Made by a program: the position numbers and the translations under genes
The notes under the pieces: model-generated
The model's database searches: none
What the model saw: only the letters and a program-made list of their open reading frames with translations
Told to the model about the DNA's origin: nothing
Part shown: piece after piece, positions 50,958-60,169 of the stretch
Numbering within the stretch: position 1 is the stretch's first letter
Layout of the letters: every line of letters begins with the position of its first letter
NCBI GenBank assembly: GCA_052084925.1
Contig: JBQDEV010000001.1
Location: forward strand, 186,001 to 250,000
DNA from: CmP2 sp052084925
GTDB lineage: Bacteria > Actinomycetota > Actinomycetes > Actinomycetales > Micrococcaceae
Direction: 5' to 3'
DNA: 64,000 bases

Positions 50958-52850
50958 ATGCATTTCCACCACCAGGGTTACGTCTCCACGGACCCCCGCA
51001 TCAAGCCTGCCGCCGGCACCGGGCTGGACCGTCCCGAGGAACTGCCGGATCAGATGGACGTCCTGATCGTCGGTTCCGGCCCCGGCGGGATGTCCACCGC
51101 CGCCACGCTGGCCGCCTACCCCGAGGTGCACACCCGGATCATCGAGCGCCGTCCGCACCGCCTGGAGATCGGCCAGGCCGACGGCATCCAGGCACGGTCG
51201 GTGGAGACCTTCCAGGCCTTCGGATTCGCCGAGCGCATCATCTCGGAGGCCTACTGGCTGACCGAGATGAACTTCTGGAAGCCGAGCCCCCAGAATCCGA
51301 AGGAGATCTACCGCTCGGCCCGCACCCCGGACGACCCGGAGGGTGTCTCCGAGTTCCCGCACCTGATCGTCAACCAGGCCCGCGTGCTCGACTACTTCGC
51401 CGAAGCTGCATATAACGCCCCCACCCGCCTCACTCCGGACTACGGCTACGAGTTCGTCTCCCTGGAGATCGACCGCAGCCACGACTACCCGGTGGCCGCC
51501 ACCCTGCGTTACACCTCCGGGGAGCGCGAGGGCCAGGAGCGTGTAGTGCGCACCAAGTATCTGGTCGGCGCCGACGGCGCCCGCTCGAAGGTGCGCGACG
51601 GCATCGGCCGCAAGGCCATTGGTGACGTCGCCAACCACGCCTGGGGTGTGCTCGACATCCTGGCCGATACCGACTTCCCCGACATCCGCACCAAGTGCGC
51701 CATCCAGTCCCACGACGGCGGCTCGATCCTGCTTATCCCCCGCGAGGGCGGGCACCTGTTCCGTCTCTACGTCGACCTCGGCGAAGTGCCCGAGGAGGAC
51801 AACCGCGCGGTGCGCGCCACCCCGCATGACGAGATCGTCGCCCGGGCCAACCGCATCATGCACCCCTACACGGTGGAGGTGAAGGAGACCGCCTGGTGGT
51901 CCGTCTACGAGGTCGGCCACCGGGTGACCGACAAGTTCGACGACGTCGCCGAGGGTGAGGAAGACACCGTCACCCCGCGGGTCTTCATCACCGGCGACGC
52001 CTGCCACACCCACTCCGCCAAGGCGGGCCAGGGCATGAACGTCTCGATGCAGGACGGCTTCAACATCGGTTGGAAGCTGGGCCAGGTGCTCTCCGGGCTC
52101 TCCGCCGACACCCTGCTGCACACCTACTCGGGTGAGCGCCAGGAGATCGCGCAGAACCTCATCGACTTCGACAAGGAGTGGTCGTCGCTGATGGCGGCGA
52201 AGCCCGAGGATCTGCCGGAGCCCTCTTACCTGGAGGACTTCTACATGAAGACCGCCGAGTTCCCGGCCGGATTCATGACGGAGTACAAGCCCTCCGAACT
52301 CACTGTGGAGGCCACCCACCAACAGCTGGCCACCGGGTTCCCCGTGGGTAAGCGCTTCAAGTCGGCCCGCGTGGCCCGGGTTTCCGACACCAACCCGGTG
52401 CACCTGGGGCACCTGGCCGAGGCGGACGGCCGCTGGCGGATCTACGTGTTCGCCGATGCCCCCGTCCCCACCGAGGCCTCGCAGCTCAACGAGCTGGGTG
52501 CGTGGCTGGCCGAGGATCCGGCCTCGCCGGTGGTGAAGTACACCCGGGCCGGCACGGATGAGGATTCGCTGTTCGACCTGAAGGTGATCTACCAGCAGTC
52601 GCATCACGACCTGCAGACCACCGATGTGCCGTTGGCGTTCCGCCCGCGGGTGGGCCCGTACCACCTGGAGAACCGGAACAAGATCTTCGGAACCCTGGGC
52701 GACGACGACATCTTCGAGGCGCGGGGGATCTCCCGTGACGGCGCCATCGTCGTGGTCCGCCCCGATCAGTACATCTCCGCCGTACTGCCGCTGAGCGCCC
52801 GCGAGGAGCTCGCAGGCTTCTTTGACGGGCTGCTGCTGCCGCAGGACTGA
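50958..52850 (+). CDS. Flavoprotein aromatic monooxygenase, 3-hydroxybenzoate 4-hydroxylase / phenol 2-hydroxylase type
   Basis: 630 residues from the ATG at 50958 behind AGGAG. The FAD motif VLIVGSGPGGMSTAATLA is near residue 35, the DG motif YLVGADGARSKVRDGIG near 200, and FITGDACHTHSAKAGQGMNVSMQDGFNIGWKLGQV near 345 completes the class A monooxygenase fold. The C-terminal thioredoxin-like domain (residues about 450-630) is typical of phenol 2-monooxygenase and MobA-type 3-hydroxybenzoate 4-monooxygenase. Because protocatechuate genes lie 9 kb away and no catechol genes are seen, the MobA reaction giving protocatechuate is the better guess. Confidence 0.88.
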   Translation: MHFHHQGYVSTDPRIKPAAGTGLDRPEELPDQMDVLIVGSGPGGMSTAATLAAYPEVHTRIIERRPHRLEIGQADGIQARSVETFQAFGFAERIISEAYWLTEMNFWKPSPQNPKEIYRSARTPDDPEGVSEFPHLIVNQARVLDYFAEAAYNAPTRLTPDYGYEFVSLEIDRSHDYPVAATLRYTSGEREGQERVVRTKYLVGADGARSKVRDGIGRKAIGDVANHAWGVLDILADTDFPDIRTKCAIQSHDGGSILLIPREGGHLFRLYVDLGEVPEEDNRAVRATPHDEIVARANRIMHPYTVEVKETAWWSVYEVGHRVTDKFDDVAEGEEDTVTPRVFITGDACHTHSAKAGQGMNVSMQDGFNIGWKLGQVLSGLSADTLLHTYSGERQEIAQNLIDFDKEWSSLMAAKPEDLPEPSYLEDFYMKTAEFPAGFMTEYKPSELTVEATHQQLATGFPVGKRFKSARVARVSDTNPVHLGHLAEADGRWRIYVFADAPVPTEASQLNELGAWLAEDPASPVVKYTRAGTDEDSLFDLKVIYQQSHHDLQTTDVPLAFRPRVGPYHLENRNKIFGTLGDDDIFEARGISRDGAIVVVRPDQYISAVLPLSAREELAGFFDGLLLPQD

Positions 52851-52900
52851 TCGGACGCAGGGTTGTCGCCGGGCCGGTCGACCATGGAACGATAGAGGGT

Positions 52901-53317
52901 ATGAGCTTCCTTCTGCGTATCTTGGCGACCGGCCTCGGCTTCGCCGCCGCCCTGTGGATCATCCCCGGATTCCAGCTGCTGCACCACGGCGCGGCCATCG
53001 GTGCCGATCGAGACACGGGCACCGCCGCCCTCGCCGTCGTCGTGTTGGCTGCGGTGTTCGGGGTGATCAATGCGATCGTCCGCCCCGTGGTGGCGTTCCT
53101 CTCGCTACCGATCACCTGCCTCACCCTGGGGCTATTCACCCTGGTGATCAATGCCGCCATGCTGGCGCTGACCGCCTGGCTGTCGAACCTGTTCTTCCCC
53201 TTCCAGCTCGAAATCTCCGGATTCTGGGCGGCACTCTTCGCAGCCCTGGTGATTTCCCTGGTCTCGGCGATCGCCAACCGGTTCATCGCCGCGATCACAG
53301 CCCCGGCGCGCGACTGA
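52901..53317 (+). CDS. Phage holin family / YvlD-like membrane protein
   Basis: 138 residues with four membrane helices. The pattern AVFGVINAIVRPVVAFLSLPITCLTLGLFTLVINAAMLALTAWL is characteristic of the widespread holin-superfamily IV/YvlD proteins, which are chromosomal and not evidence of a prophage. The function is unknown. The gene ends inside the 3' end of the convergent hydrolase gene (23-bp overlap). Confidence 0.85.
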   Translation: MSFLLRILATGLGFAAALWIIPGFQLLHHGAAIGADRDTGTAALAVVVLAAVFGVINAIVRPVVAFLSLPITCLTLGLFTLVINAAMLALTAWLSNLFFPFQLEISGFWAALFAALVISLVSAIANRFIAAITAPARD

Positions 53318-54863
53318 GCAGGTGCTCCCGGCGCGCCTGCTGCACCTCCATGGCGGAGGGAAAGCGCGAGGAGGAACCTGCAGGATGTCGCGGCGGGTCG
53401 GTCTGCTGTCGGCTCAGCGTGAAGGTGGTGGCCGCGGCCGGGCCCGTCGTCACCGCCGCCAGATGTTCCAGGGTGGGTGCCAGCTGTTCCGTGACCGCCG
53501 GATCGCGCAGCGAGGTCTCCACATGATGGGTGTAGGTGTCGAACCCGTGGGCCGCCCCGAAGAAGCCCGCCTCCTGGGGCGCCGCACCGGAGGCCTCCAT
53601 GTCCGGGGTGTATCCGTTGAACATCACGGTGGTGCGCTGCGGTCCGACCGGATTCGGCGCCCCGTCCAAGGCAATGGCGACATCCTCCTCGTGTTCCAAA
53701 TGGAGGGCGACCACGTCCTCGGGCAGCTCCGCATTGGCGGAAAGACCGCCGTAGGTGACCACCGTGTCGACGTCGTAGCGCGCGGCGATGCGCGGATCCG
53801 CCGCCACGTTCACCGCATGGGAGCCACCCTGGCTGTAGCCCACGGTCACGATCCGGTCCCCCTCTGCCGCACCGGCTTCGACCAGCGCGGTGTCCACCGC
53901 CTCCACCACGTGCTGCGAGCGCAGCGCCATCGCCTCGCGCACCCCCGAGGCACCCCAGGCATTGTCTTCATGTTCCACCGAGGCCCATAGCGCGCCCAGC
54001 CCCGTCTCCTCGGGGGTGCAGATTGGATCGGTGTCCGTGGCGTCGTCCCCGCCGAACTGGGTGCCCGGGATCGCCACCACCCAGGTGGGTCGGCCGTCGG
54101 CGGCGTCGATCCGGGTCACCCCGAGGGCGGAGGGCCCCGCGGAATCCTCGAATGTCTCGCGCAGATTCTGCGTCAGCCACGTCATCGACCCGTCCGCGGT
54201 GCTCTGCCGGGCCGGGGCCGGATCACGACGCACCTCATAGGCGCCCAGCTGCAGCACCCCGGCGGCCGAGACCGCCCCGGAGATGGTCTGCCACAGCCGC
54301 TCGTTGCGCGTGCGCGGCGCGCTCTCCAGCACCGAACCGTTGCTCTTCGCCGCCGTGTCGATGCGACCCCACCCCACCGCGGCGACGGTGGCGATCCGCA
54401 GCATCCCGTCCGCCCCGGGGAACACGCCACCCAACGCTGCGACCACCGCGTTCGGCCCGTAAGAGATCGCCCGCTCCAGATCCCGGGTGTGTAGCGGGGT
54501 GCCCCGCGCCAGATCGACGGCCAGCCGCCCCACCGAGACGGGCAACAGCAGCGCGTCGATCCGCTCGCCCACCGCCGCCTCCACCGCCTGATACGCGGCG
54601 ACCGAGGAGATCACCCCGCCCTTGAGCACGTTCAACTGCACACCCAGGCCCACCAGGGAGGCCGAGACCTCACCGACCCGAGCGAGCAGCGGGGCTCCCG
54701 AGGGAGCGGACCAGGTGACCAGCGTGGCCGCCGCGCCCCAGCCGGCCACCCTCGCGCCCAGCAGCTCGGCACCGCTGGCGCACTCGTCCAACAGCATCAC
54801 CCCGCGCTGCAGTTCCTCGGTGTTCGCGTGCAGGGTCGCGTGACCGCCCAGCACGGTGGTCAT
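53295..54863 (-). CDS. Second DUF1023-type alpha/beta hydrolase
   Basis: 522 residues from an ATG at 54863 that overlaps the upstream stop (TGATG). The first 250 residues are Ala/Gly/Val-rich helices. The hydrolase part shows TWVVAIPGTQFGGDDATDTDP, the nucleophile motif IVTVGYSQGGSHAVNVAADP (Ser about 344), VDTVVTYGGLSANAELPEDVVALHLEHEEDVAIAL and HGFDTYTHHVETSL with the probable catalytic His. It lacks a Sec signal. Like the unit at 19-21 kb, it follows a WXG-like gene, which fits type VII secretion. No partner paralogue gene follows it here. Confidence 0.82.
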   Translation of the reverse strand: MTTVLGGHATLHANTEELQRGVMLLDECASGAELLGARVAGWGAAATLVTWSAPSGAPLLARVGEVSASLVGLGVQLNVLKGGVISSVAAYQAVEAAVGERIDALLLPVSVGRLAVDLARGTPLHTRDLERAISYGPNAVVAALGGVFPGADGMLRIATVAAVGWGRIDTAAKSNGSVLESAPRTRNERLWQTISGAVSAAGVLQLGAYEVRRDPAPARQSTADGSMTWLTQNLRETFEDSAGPSALGVTRIDAADGRPTWVVAIPGTQFGGDDATDTDPICTPEETGLGALWASVEHEDNAWGASGVREAMALRSQHVVEAVDTALVEAGAAEGDRIVTVGYSQGGSHAVNVAADPRIAARYDVDTVVTYGGLSANAELPEDVVALHLEHEEDVAIALDGAPNPVGPQRTTVMFNGYTPDMEASGAAPQEAGFFGAAHGFDTYTHHVETSLRDPAVTEQLAPTLEHLAAVTTGPAAATTFTLSRQQTDPPRHPAGSSSRFPSAMEVQQARREHLLSRAPGL

Positions 54864-55324
54864 CAGCACTGCCCCAGGGTCGCCACCTGAGCCACCGCGG
54901 TTTTCGCCGCCGTGATCAGCTCCCGCGTCCGGGCCATGCGCCGCTGAATCTCCTCCAGTCCGGCCTGGGCCAGCGCCGCGGACTCCGCCGTCTGCTGGGC
55001 CAACTCGTCCGCGCGCACCCGCACCCGCAACGCCTGCTCCGCGAAGGCGGCGCCGGCCGGGGACCGCCAGTCCAACTGCGACACCGCCACAATCCGCTGG
55101 CTCATCGTCTCGATCTCGGACTGAGCTTCCCGCAGCCGCTGCGCCAGCACCCCGAGCTCGGCCAGCCCGGTCTCCAACATCATCAGCGAGCGCTCCCCCG
55201 AGGTGCTCGGCAGCGCCGCCCACGCCGCCATCGGCTCGCACAGGGCCCGGGCGGCCAGGGCGGCCGCGTGGATCGGCACCTGCCCCAGCTGCTGCTCAAT
55301 CTCATGGAATGACGGGCCGATCAT
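54863..55324 (-). CDS. WXG100-like helical protein upstream of the second DUF1023 hydrolase
   Basis: 153 residues from an ATG behind AGGAGG; a longer open frame upstream is spurious. The sequence is helical and includes AVSQLDWRSPAGAAFAEQALRVRVRADEL, which carries the W-x-S-P-A-G-x-x-F pattern seen in WXG100-like and LXG-related partners at the bend between two helices. It is coupled to the hydrolase gene by a TGATG overlap and likely serves as its secretion partner. Confidence 0.75.
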   Translation of the reverse strand: MIGPSFHEIEQQLGQVPIHAAALAARALCEPMAAWAALPSTSGERSLMMLETGLAELGVLAQRLREAQSEIETMSQRIVAVSQLDWRSPAGAAFAEQALRVRVRADELAQQTAESAALAQAGLEEIQRRMARTRELITAAKTAVAQVATLGQC

Positions 55325-55472
55325 GGCTTCCTCCTGTGCTCTGCCACTATTCGCCCTCCAGCATCCGGGGTCGCGGAGTGCACGCGGCGTCGTCGTCTGG
55401 ATGACTGTGGATGACGCGCCGCCGACCCTGCGTGCTCGCCACACGGTGGAGGAGTCACGCACACTGGGGAGC

Positions 55473-56093
55473 ATGAGTCTGCCTGTGCACCGCGATCACG
55501 ACCCGGCCGAGATCGACCCCCGCGAGGTGGGGCTGCTGCTGAAATCGGTGGTGATTCCGCGCCCGATCGCCTGGGTGGGGTCGGTCTCCACCACCGGGAT
55601 CACGAACCTGGCCCCGCACTCGTACTTCACCATGGTCTCCGCCGATCCGCCGATCGTGTTGTTCGCGGCCACCCGTCTGGCCGGGCAGCTGAAGGACACC
55701 GCGGCCAATGTGCTCGCCACCGGTGAGTTCACCGTCTCGCTGGTGTCTTGGCCGTTGCGCGCCCAGGCGAATCGGTCCTCCGCGCGACTGGACCCAGAGG
55801 TCTCGGAATTCGACGACGCACACCTGACGCCGCTGGCCTCCCGGCGCATCGGCGCCCCCGGGGTCGCTGAATCCCCGGTGGTGTTGGAATGCCGGCTGCA
55901 CCGCGCCGACGACGTCGGGGATGCGACCGTGCTCTATGGCGAGGTGGTCCACGTGCGAGTGGCCGAGCACACGCTACGCGCCGACGACCGGGGCCGCCAG
56001 CTGCCGGATGCCGCCGCGCTGGACCCGGTGACCCGGCTGGGACGCAATGAATGGGCCCGACTCGGAGAAGTTTTCCCGCAAGAGCGCCCATGA
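55473..56093 (+). CDS. Flavin reductase-like (FMN-binding split barrel) protein
   Basis: 206 residues from the ATG behind GGGGA. The fold is seen in VVIPRPIAWVGSVSTTGITNLAPHSYFTMVSADPPIVLFAAT and DTAANVLATGEFTVSLVSWPL, features of the flavin reductase-like domain with bound FMN. Members act as flavin reductases for monooxygenases or as other FMN oxidoreductases. It stands just before purB (15 bp), without a functional link that can be read. Confidence 0.87.
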   Translation: MSLPVHRDHDPAEIDPREVGLLLKSVVIPRPIAWVGSVSTTGITNLAPHSYFTMVSADPPIVLFAATRLAGQLKDTAANVLATGEFTVSLVSWPLRAQANRSSARLDPEVSEFDDAHLTPLASRRIGAPGVAESPVVLECRLHRADDVGDATVLYGEVVHVRVAEHTLRADDRGRQLPDAAALDPVTRLGRNEWARLGEVFPQERP

Positions 56094-56108
56094 TGGAACA
56101 ATGTGGCT

Positions 56109-57551
56109 ATGCCTGAATCTGTCTCCGCTGCCGCCGCTGCTTCCTCCACCGGTCGAGTCCGCCTCGCCGATGCGAACATTCCGCTGGGCCCCCTCGATGG
56201 TCGCTACCGCGCCGCCGTCGCCGATCTGAGCGACCATCTCTCCGAGGCCGCGCTGAACCGCAACCGCATCCACGTGGAGATCGAGTGGTTCATCCACCTC
56301 GCCGACCACCAGGTGCTACCCGGGCTGTCCCCCCTCACCGACGAACAGCGCGCCGGACTGCGCGCCATCGTCACCGAGTTCGGCCCGGCCGAGGTCGCCG
56401 AACTGGCGGAGATCGAAGCCGTCACCGTGCACGACGTCAAAGCGGTGGAGTACTTCATCGGCAACCGGCTCGACGGGTTCGGACTCGGGGCGCTAAAGCC
56501 GCTGGTGCACTTCGCCTGCACCTCCGAGGACATCAACAACCTCTCCTACGCCGTCGGGATTCGCGACGCGATCGAGCACGTGTGGCTGCCGGCCGCCCGC
56601 CAGACCGTGGAGCGCATCGCGGAGATGGCCCGTTCCGCTGCCGACACCCCCATGCTCTCCCGCACCCACGGCCAGCCCGCCACCCCCACCACGTTGGGCA
56701 AGGAGCTCGCCGTCTTCGTGCACCGGCTGAACCGCCAGATCTCCCGCGTTGAGGCTCAGCAGTACCTCGGCAAGATCAACGGCGCGACCGGCACTTACGC
56801 CGCCCACACCGTGGCCGCCCCCGACGCCGACTGGCCCCAGGTAACGCGCAGCTTCGTGGAGCACCTGGGGCTGAGCTTCAATCCGCTGACCACCCAGATC
56901 GAATCCCACGACTGGCAGGGCGAGCTCTACGCCGACATCGCCCGGTTCAACACCATCCTGCACGGCTACTGCGTGGACGTGTGGTCCTACATCTCCATCG
57001 GCTACTTCGCGCAGATCCCGGTCGCCGGAGCCACCGGGTCCTCCACCATGCCGCACAAGGTCAATCCGATCCGCTTCGAGAACGCCGAATCGAACCTGGA
57101 GCTCTCCACCGCGCTGCTGAACTCGCTGGGCTCCACCCTGGTGGAATCCCGCTGGCAGCGCGACCTCACCGACTCCACCTCGCAGCGCAACATCGGGGTG
57201 GCCCTGGGCCACTCGGTGCTCGCCCTGTCGAATGTGACCAAGGGCATGGGGCAGCTGCAGGTCGCCGCACCGGCACTCGCCGCCGACCTCGACACCAACT
57301 GGGAGGTGCTCGGCGAGGCCATCCAGACGGTGATGCGCGCGGAAGCACTCAACGGCGCCCCCGGCATGGACAACCCCTACGAGCGGCTCAAGGAGCTGAC
57401 CCGCGGCCACCGCGTCGACGCCGAGCGGATGCGCGAATTCGTCGGTTCCCTCGGCCTGCCCGAGGCCGCCGAGCAGCGCCTGCTGGCCCTGACCCCCGAC
57501 ACCTACACCGGCCTGGCCGCTCGACTCGCCCACGAGCACACCGCGGGCTGA
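56109..57551 (+). CDS. purB: Adenylosuccinate lyase
   Basis: 480 residues from the ATG at 56109; a GTG at 56103 gives two more residues and has a better-placed GGAA. The lyase-superfamily signature GSSTMPHKVNPIRFEN is near residue 312, with NIPLGPLDGRY near the start, TVHDVKAVEYFI and SRTHGQPATPTTLGKELAVF. It matches the PurB group that also contains the E. coli enzyme. PurB acts twice in purine synthesis, releasing fumarate from SAICAR and adenylosuccinate. TRIC-type channel gene follows 23 bp downstream. Confidence 0.95.
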   Translation: MPESVSAAAAASSTGRVRLADANIPLGPLDGRYRAAVADLSDHLSEAALNRNRIHVEIEWFIHLADHQVLPGLSPLTDEQRAGLRAIVTEFGPAEVAELAEIEAVTVHDVKAVEYFIGNRLDGFGLGALKPLVHFACTSEDINNLSYAVGIRDAIEHVWLPAARQTVERIAEMARSAADTPMLSRTHGQPATPTTLGKELAVFVHRLNRQISRVEAQQYLGKINGATGTYAAHTVAAPDADWPQVTRSFVEHLGLSFNPLTTQIESHDWQGELYADIARFNTILHGYCVDVWSYISIGYFAQIPVAGATGSSTMPHKVNPIRFENAESNLELSTALLNSLGSTLVESRWQRDLTDSTSQRNIGVALGHSVLALSNVTKGMGQLQVAAPALAADLDTNWEVLGEAIQTVMRAEALNGAPGMDNPYERLKELTRGHRVDAERMREFVGSLGLPEAAEQRLLALTPDTYTGLAARLAHEHTAG

Positions 57552-57574
57552 TCCGGTTGCGCGGGGACTGACCG

Positions 57575-58285
57575 GTGGACGTCGAGCTCATCGCCTCCTA
57601 CCTGCCCAGCGCCCTGCAGGTCGCGGACCTGCTGGGTGTGCTGTTCTTCGCCGTCTCCGGCGCGCTGTTGGCCGCGCGGCGCCGCTTTGACGTGGTCGGG
57701 TCGCTGCTGCTGGCGTCGCTGGCCGGGCTCGGCGGCGGCGTGGTGCGGGATGTTATTCTCGACGACGGCGTGCCGAACGCCTTCGCCCGCCCCATCTACC
57801 TCGTCCCGGTGGTCATCGCCGTGCTCGCGGTCTACCTGCGCGCGGTGCGGCCCAACCGGCTGCGCCGCACCCTGTTGGTGTTCGACGCGGCCGGGCTGGC
57901 GCTGTTCTGCGTGACCGGCACCCAGATCGCCCTCGAGGCCGGCGCGCATCCGGTCTCGGCAGTACTGCTGGGCACCACCACCTGCGTGGTCGGTGGACTG
58001 TTGCGCGACGTCGTCGCCAATCAGGTTCCCGATCTCTTCGACCCCCGGGGCGTCTACGCGGTGCCTGCCCTGGTCGGAGCCACCGTCGTCGCCGTCCTGG
58101 ACACCGTCGGCTGGTACAGCATCTGGGCCGGAATCATCATTGTGGTGTTGGTCTTCACCGCACGCGTGCTCGCCCTGAAATTCCGTTGGCGCGTCCCCGG
58201 CGCCGCCCTCGGCCAGCATCGCACCGGCCCGCTCACCCAGCCCGTGCCCATCGTGGACCCACACGGCGATCAGCGCCGCAGTTGA
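57575..58285 (+). CDS. TRIC-type cation channel / YadS-UPF0126 membrane protein
   Basis: 236 residues from a GTG. Two repeated UPF0126 units each contain GGGVVRD or GGLLRD motifs (FDVVGSLLLASLAGLGGGVVRDVILDD and ...LLGTTTCVVGGLLRDVVANQVPDLF), within seven membrane helices. Bacterial relatives are potassium-selective trimeric channels or glycine transporters. It follows purB closely and may be co-transcribed. Confidence 0.9.
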   Translation: MDVELIASYLPSALQVADLLGVLFFAVSGALLAARRRFDVVGSLLLASLAGLGGGVVRDVILDDGVPNAFARPIYLVPVVIAVLAVYLRAVRPNRLRRTLLVFDAAGLALFCVTGTQIALEAGAHPVSAVLLGTTTCVVGGLLRDVVANQVPDLFDPRGVYAVPALVGATVVAVLDTVGWYSIWAGIIIVVLVFTARVLALKFRWRVPGAALGQHRTGPLTQPVPIVDPHGDQRRS

Positions 58286-58439
58286 CGTGGGCAACATCAC
58301 ATTCGGCCCTGATCCGCGATCCCTTGCGAAATCACTGATGTTTCCGGGGTCATCCGACGAGACGAGTTGACGTCGTCCACGTCACATCGGCTAGAGTACT
58401 TCTCCAGTGAGGGCAATCACATCGTCCTCTGCAAGCAAT

Positions 58440-58453
58440 TGCAAACGCTTGCA
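58440..58453. promoter_or_regulatory. LacI/GalR-type operator before the MHS transporter
   Basis: TGCAAACGCTTGCA is the classical LacI/GalR palindrome form (TGCAA-N-CG-N-TTGCA; one mismatched pair). It lies 76 bp before the transporter start and downstream of a TTGACG (58367-58372) promoter element. A LacI regulator other than the one at 31 kb may bind it. Confidence 0.5.
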
Positions 58454-58528
58454 TACTGCAGCACGCTCCGCCGACGCACGAGATCGCGGACCGCTTCAGA
58501 TGCAGCCGCACGGAAAGCACGACAGATC

Positions 58529-60031
58529 ATGAACGAGAACACCTCGTCGACTGCAACCGGTCTCAACGGGCAGCCGAGCAGCACCGACGCCACCTTGATG
58601 GCCGAGGACAACATCAGCGAAGCCGAGCAGGCCGAGCGCCTGCGGCGTGCCAAGAAGGCCGGCTTCTCCGCCTTCCTCGGCGCCGCCCTGGAGTACTACG
58701 ACTTCTTCATCTACGCCACCGCGGCGTCCCTGGTCTTCAGCCAGGTCTTCTTCCCGGAGGCCGAAGGCCCCGTCGCCCTGGTCGCCTCCTTCGCTACCCT
58801 CGGCGTCGCCTATGTCGCCCGCCCCTTCGGCGCCATCTTCTTCGGCCACCTGGGCGACCGTGTGGGCCGTAAGAACATCCTGGTAATCACCCTGATCCTG
58901 ATGGGTGCCGCCACCTTCATCATCGGCTTGATCCCCAGCTATGACTCCATCGGCATCTGGGCACCGATCATCCTGGTCGTCATGCGCCTGGCCCAGGGCA
59001 TGTCCGCCGGTGCCGAGATCGCCGGCGCTTCCACCCTGACCACCGAGGAATCCCCGGTGGGTCTGCGCGGGTTCTTCCCGTCGCTGTCGATGTCCGGCAT
59101 CGCCGCCGGCATCACCCTGGCTTCCCTGGCCTTCATCCCGGTTTCGGCTCTCGACGACGAGGCACTGCACTCCTGGGGCTGGCGCATTCCGTTCCTGCTC
59201 TCCATCCTGGTGCTCGCCGCCGCCCTGTGGGTCCGTACCCATCTCGAGGAGCCGGAGGACTTCCAGGAGGTTCAGGCCGAGCGCGAGGAACAGGAGAAGG
59301 CCGGCCAGAAGGAAAAGGCCCCCTTCCTCGTGATGATCAAGACCCACCCGGCCCAGTTCTTCCAGGTCTCCGTGATGGGCCTGCAGGCAGTGACTAACAC
59401 CCTGGTGCAGGCTTTCGGCCTGGCTTACGGCGTCTCGCAGGGCGTCTCGGCCACCACCATGCTCTGGGTCACCGTGGTCGCCAATGTGATCGCGATCTTC
59501 ACCACGCCCGCCGCGGCGCTGCTGTCGGACAAGATCGGCCGCAAGCCGACCTTCATCATCGGCGTCGTCGGTTCGGCCATCATGATCTGGGTGTATTTCT
59601 CCGTACTGGAGACGGCCAATGTGACGGGTATCTTCATCGCCACCATCGCCCTGCTGGCCGGCACCTACGTGATGTCCAACGGCGTTTACCCGTCCTGGTT
59701 CTCCGAGCTGTACAACCGCAAGGTCCGCTATTCCGGCATGGCCGTGAGCCTGCAGGTCGGCATCATGCTCTCCGGCTTCACCCCGATGATCGCCTCGGCC
59801 CTGGCCGGTGAACGCACCGAGGAGGCCCTCAACGAGTTCGGGGAGATGGAGACCATCACCATCATCGCCAACTGGCATCCGGCCGCCTGGCTCGTGGTGA
59901 TCTGCTCTGCGTTGGCCTTCGTGGGCGCCATCACCGCCCGTGAGACCTTCAAGACGCCGCTGAAGGAACTCGGCAACCCGGTCAATGACGAGGAGATCGC
60001 CGCCGGGCTGCACCACGGCTCCAAGAAGTAA
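58529..60031 (+). CDS. MFS transporter, metabolite:H+ symporter (MHS) family
   Basis: 500 residues from the ATG at 58529 (weak ribosome site GGAAAG about 13 bases upstream); the longer frame starts inside the promoter. Twelve helices with MHS motifs: GAALEYYDFFIYATAASLVF, RPFGAIFFGHLGDRVGRKN, MRLAQGMSAGAEIAGASTLTTEES and WGWRIPFLLSILVL. A charged loop EVQAEREEQEKAGQKEK follows helix 6. It may import an aromatic or carboxylic acid for the neighbouring O-demethylation genes, but a LacI-type operator hints at other control. A strong terminator follows. Confidence 0.9.
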   Translation: MNENTSSTATGLNGQPSSTDATLMAEDNISEAEQAERLRRAKKAGFSAFLGAALEYYDFFIYATAASLVFSQVFFPEAEGPVALVASFATLGVAYVARPFGAIFFGHLGDRVGRKNILVITLILMGAATFIIGLIPSYDSIGIWAPIILVVMRLAQGMSAGAEIAGASTLTTEESPVGLRGFFPSLSMSGIAAGITLASLAFIPVSALDDEALHSWGWRIPFLLSILVLAAALWVRTHLEEPEDFQEVQAEREEQEKAGQKEKAPFLVMIKTHPAQFFQVSVMGLQAVTNTLVQAFGLAYGVSQGVSATTMLWVTVVANVIAIFTTPAAALLSDKIGRKPTFIIGVVGSAIMIWVYFSVLETANVTGIFIATIALLAGTYVMSNGVYPSWFSELYNRKVRYSGMAVSLQVGIMLSGFTPMIASALAGERTEEALNEFGEMETITIIANWHPAAWLVVICSALAFVGAITARETFKTPLKELGNPVNDEEIAAGLHHGSKK

Positions 60032-60070
60032 CATCGCCGGCTCGGATCATCCCGGGCCCGCCGTCCCCAC

Positions 60071-60111
60071 CATCAGGGCGCCACCGTCTTCACAGACGTG
60101 GCGCCCTGATG
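60071..60111 (+). terminator. Terminator hairpin after the MHS transporter
   Basis: A 14-bp perfect stem CATCAGGGCGCCAC / GTGGCGCCCTGATG, extended inside by GTCT/AGAC across one bulge, begins 40 bp after the transporter stop. It also faces the convergent 33-residue peptide gene. Confidence 0.75.
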
Positions 60112-60169
60112 CGCTGCTATCGCGAAATCGCGGTACCGCTCTGGTGTGTTCTTGACGGGAACGTGCGAC

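Noticed and set aside
52901..53317. Holin-family protein as evidence of a prophage
   Set aside because: The sequence is of the widespread chromosomal YvlD-like holin superfamily and no other phage genes are nearby.
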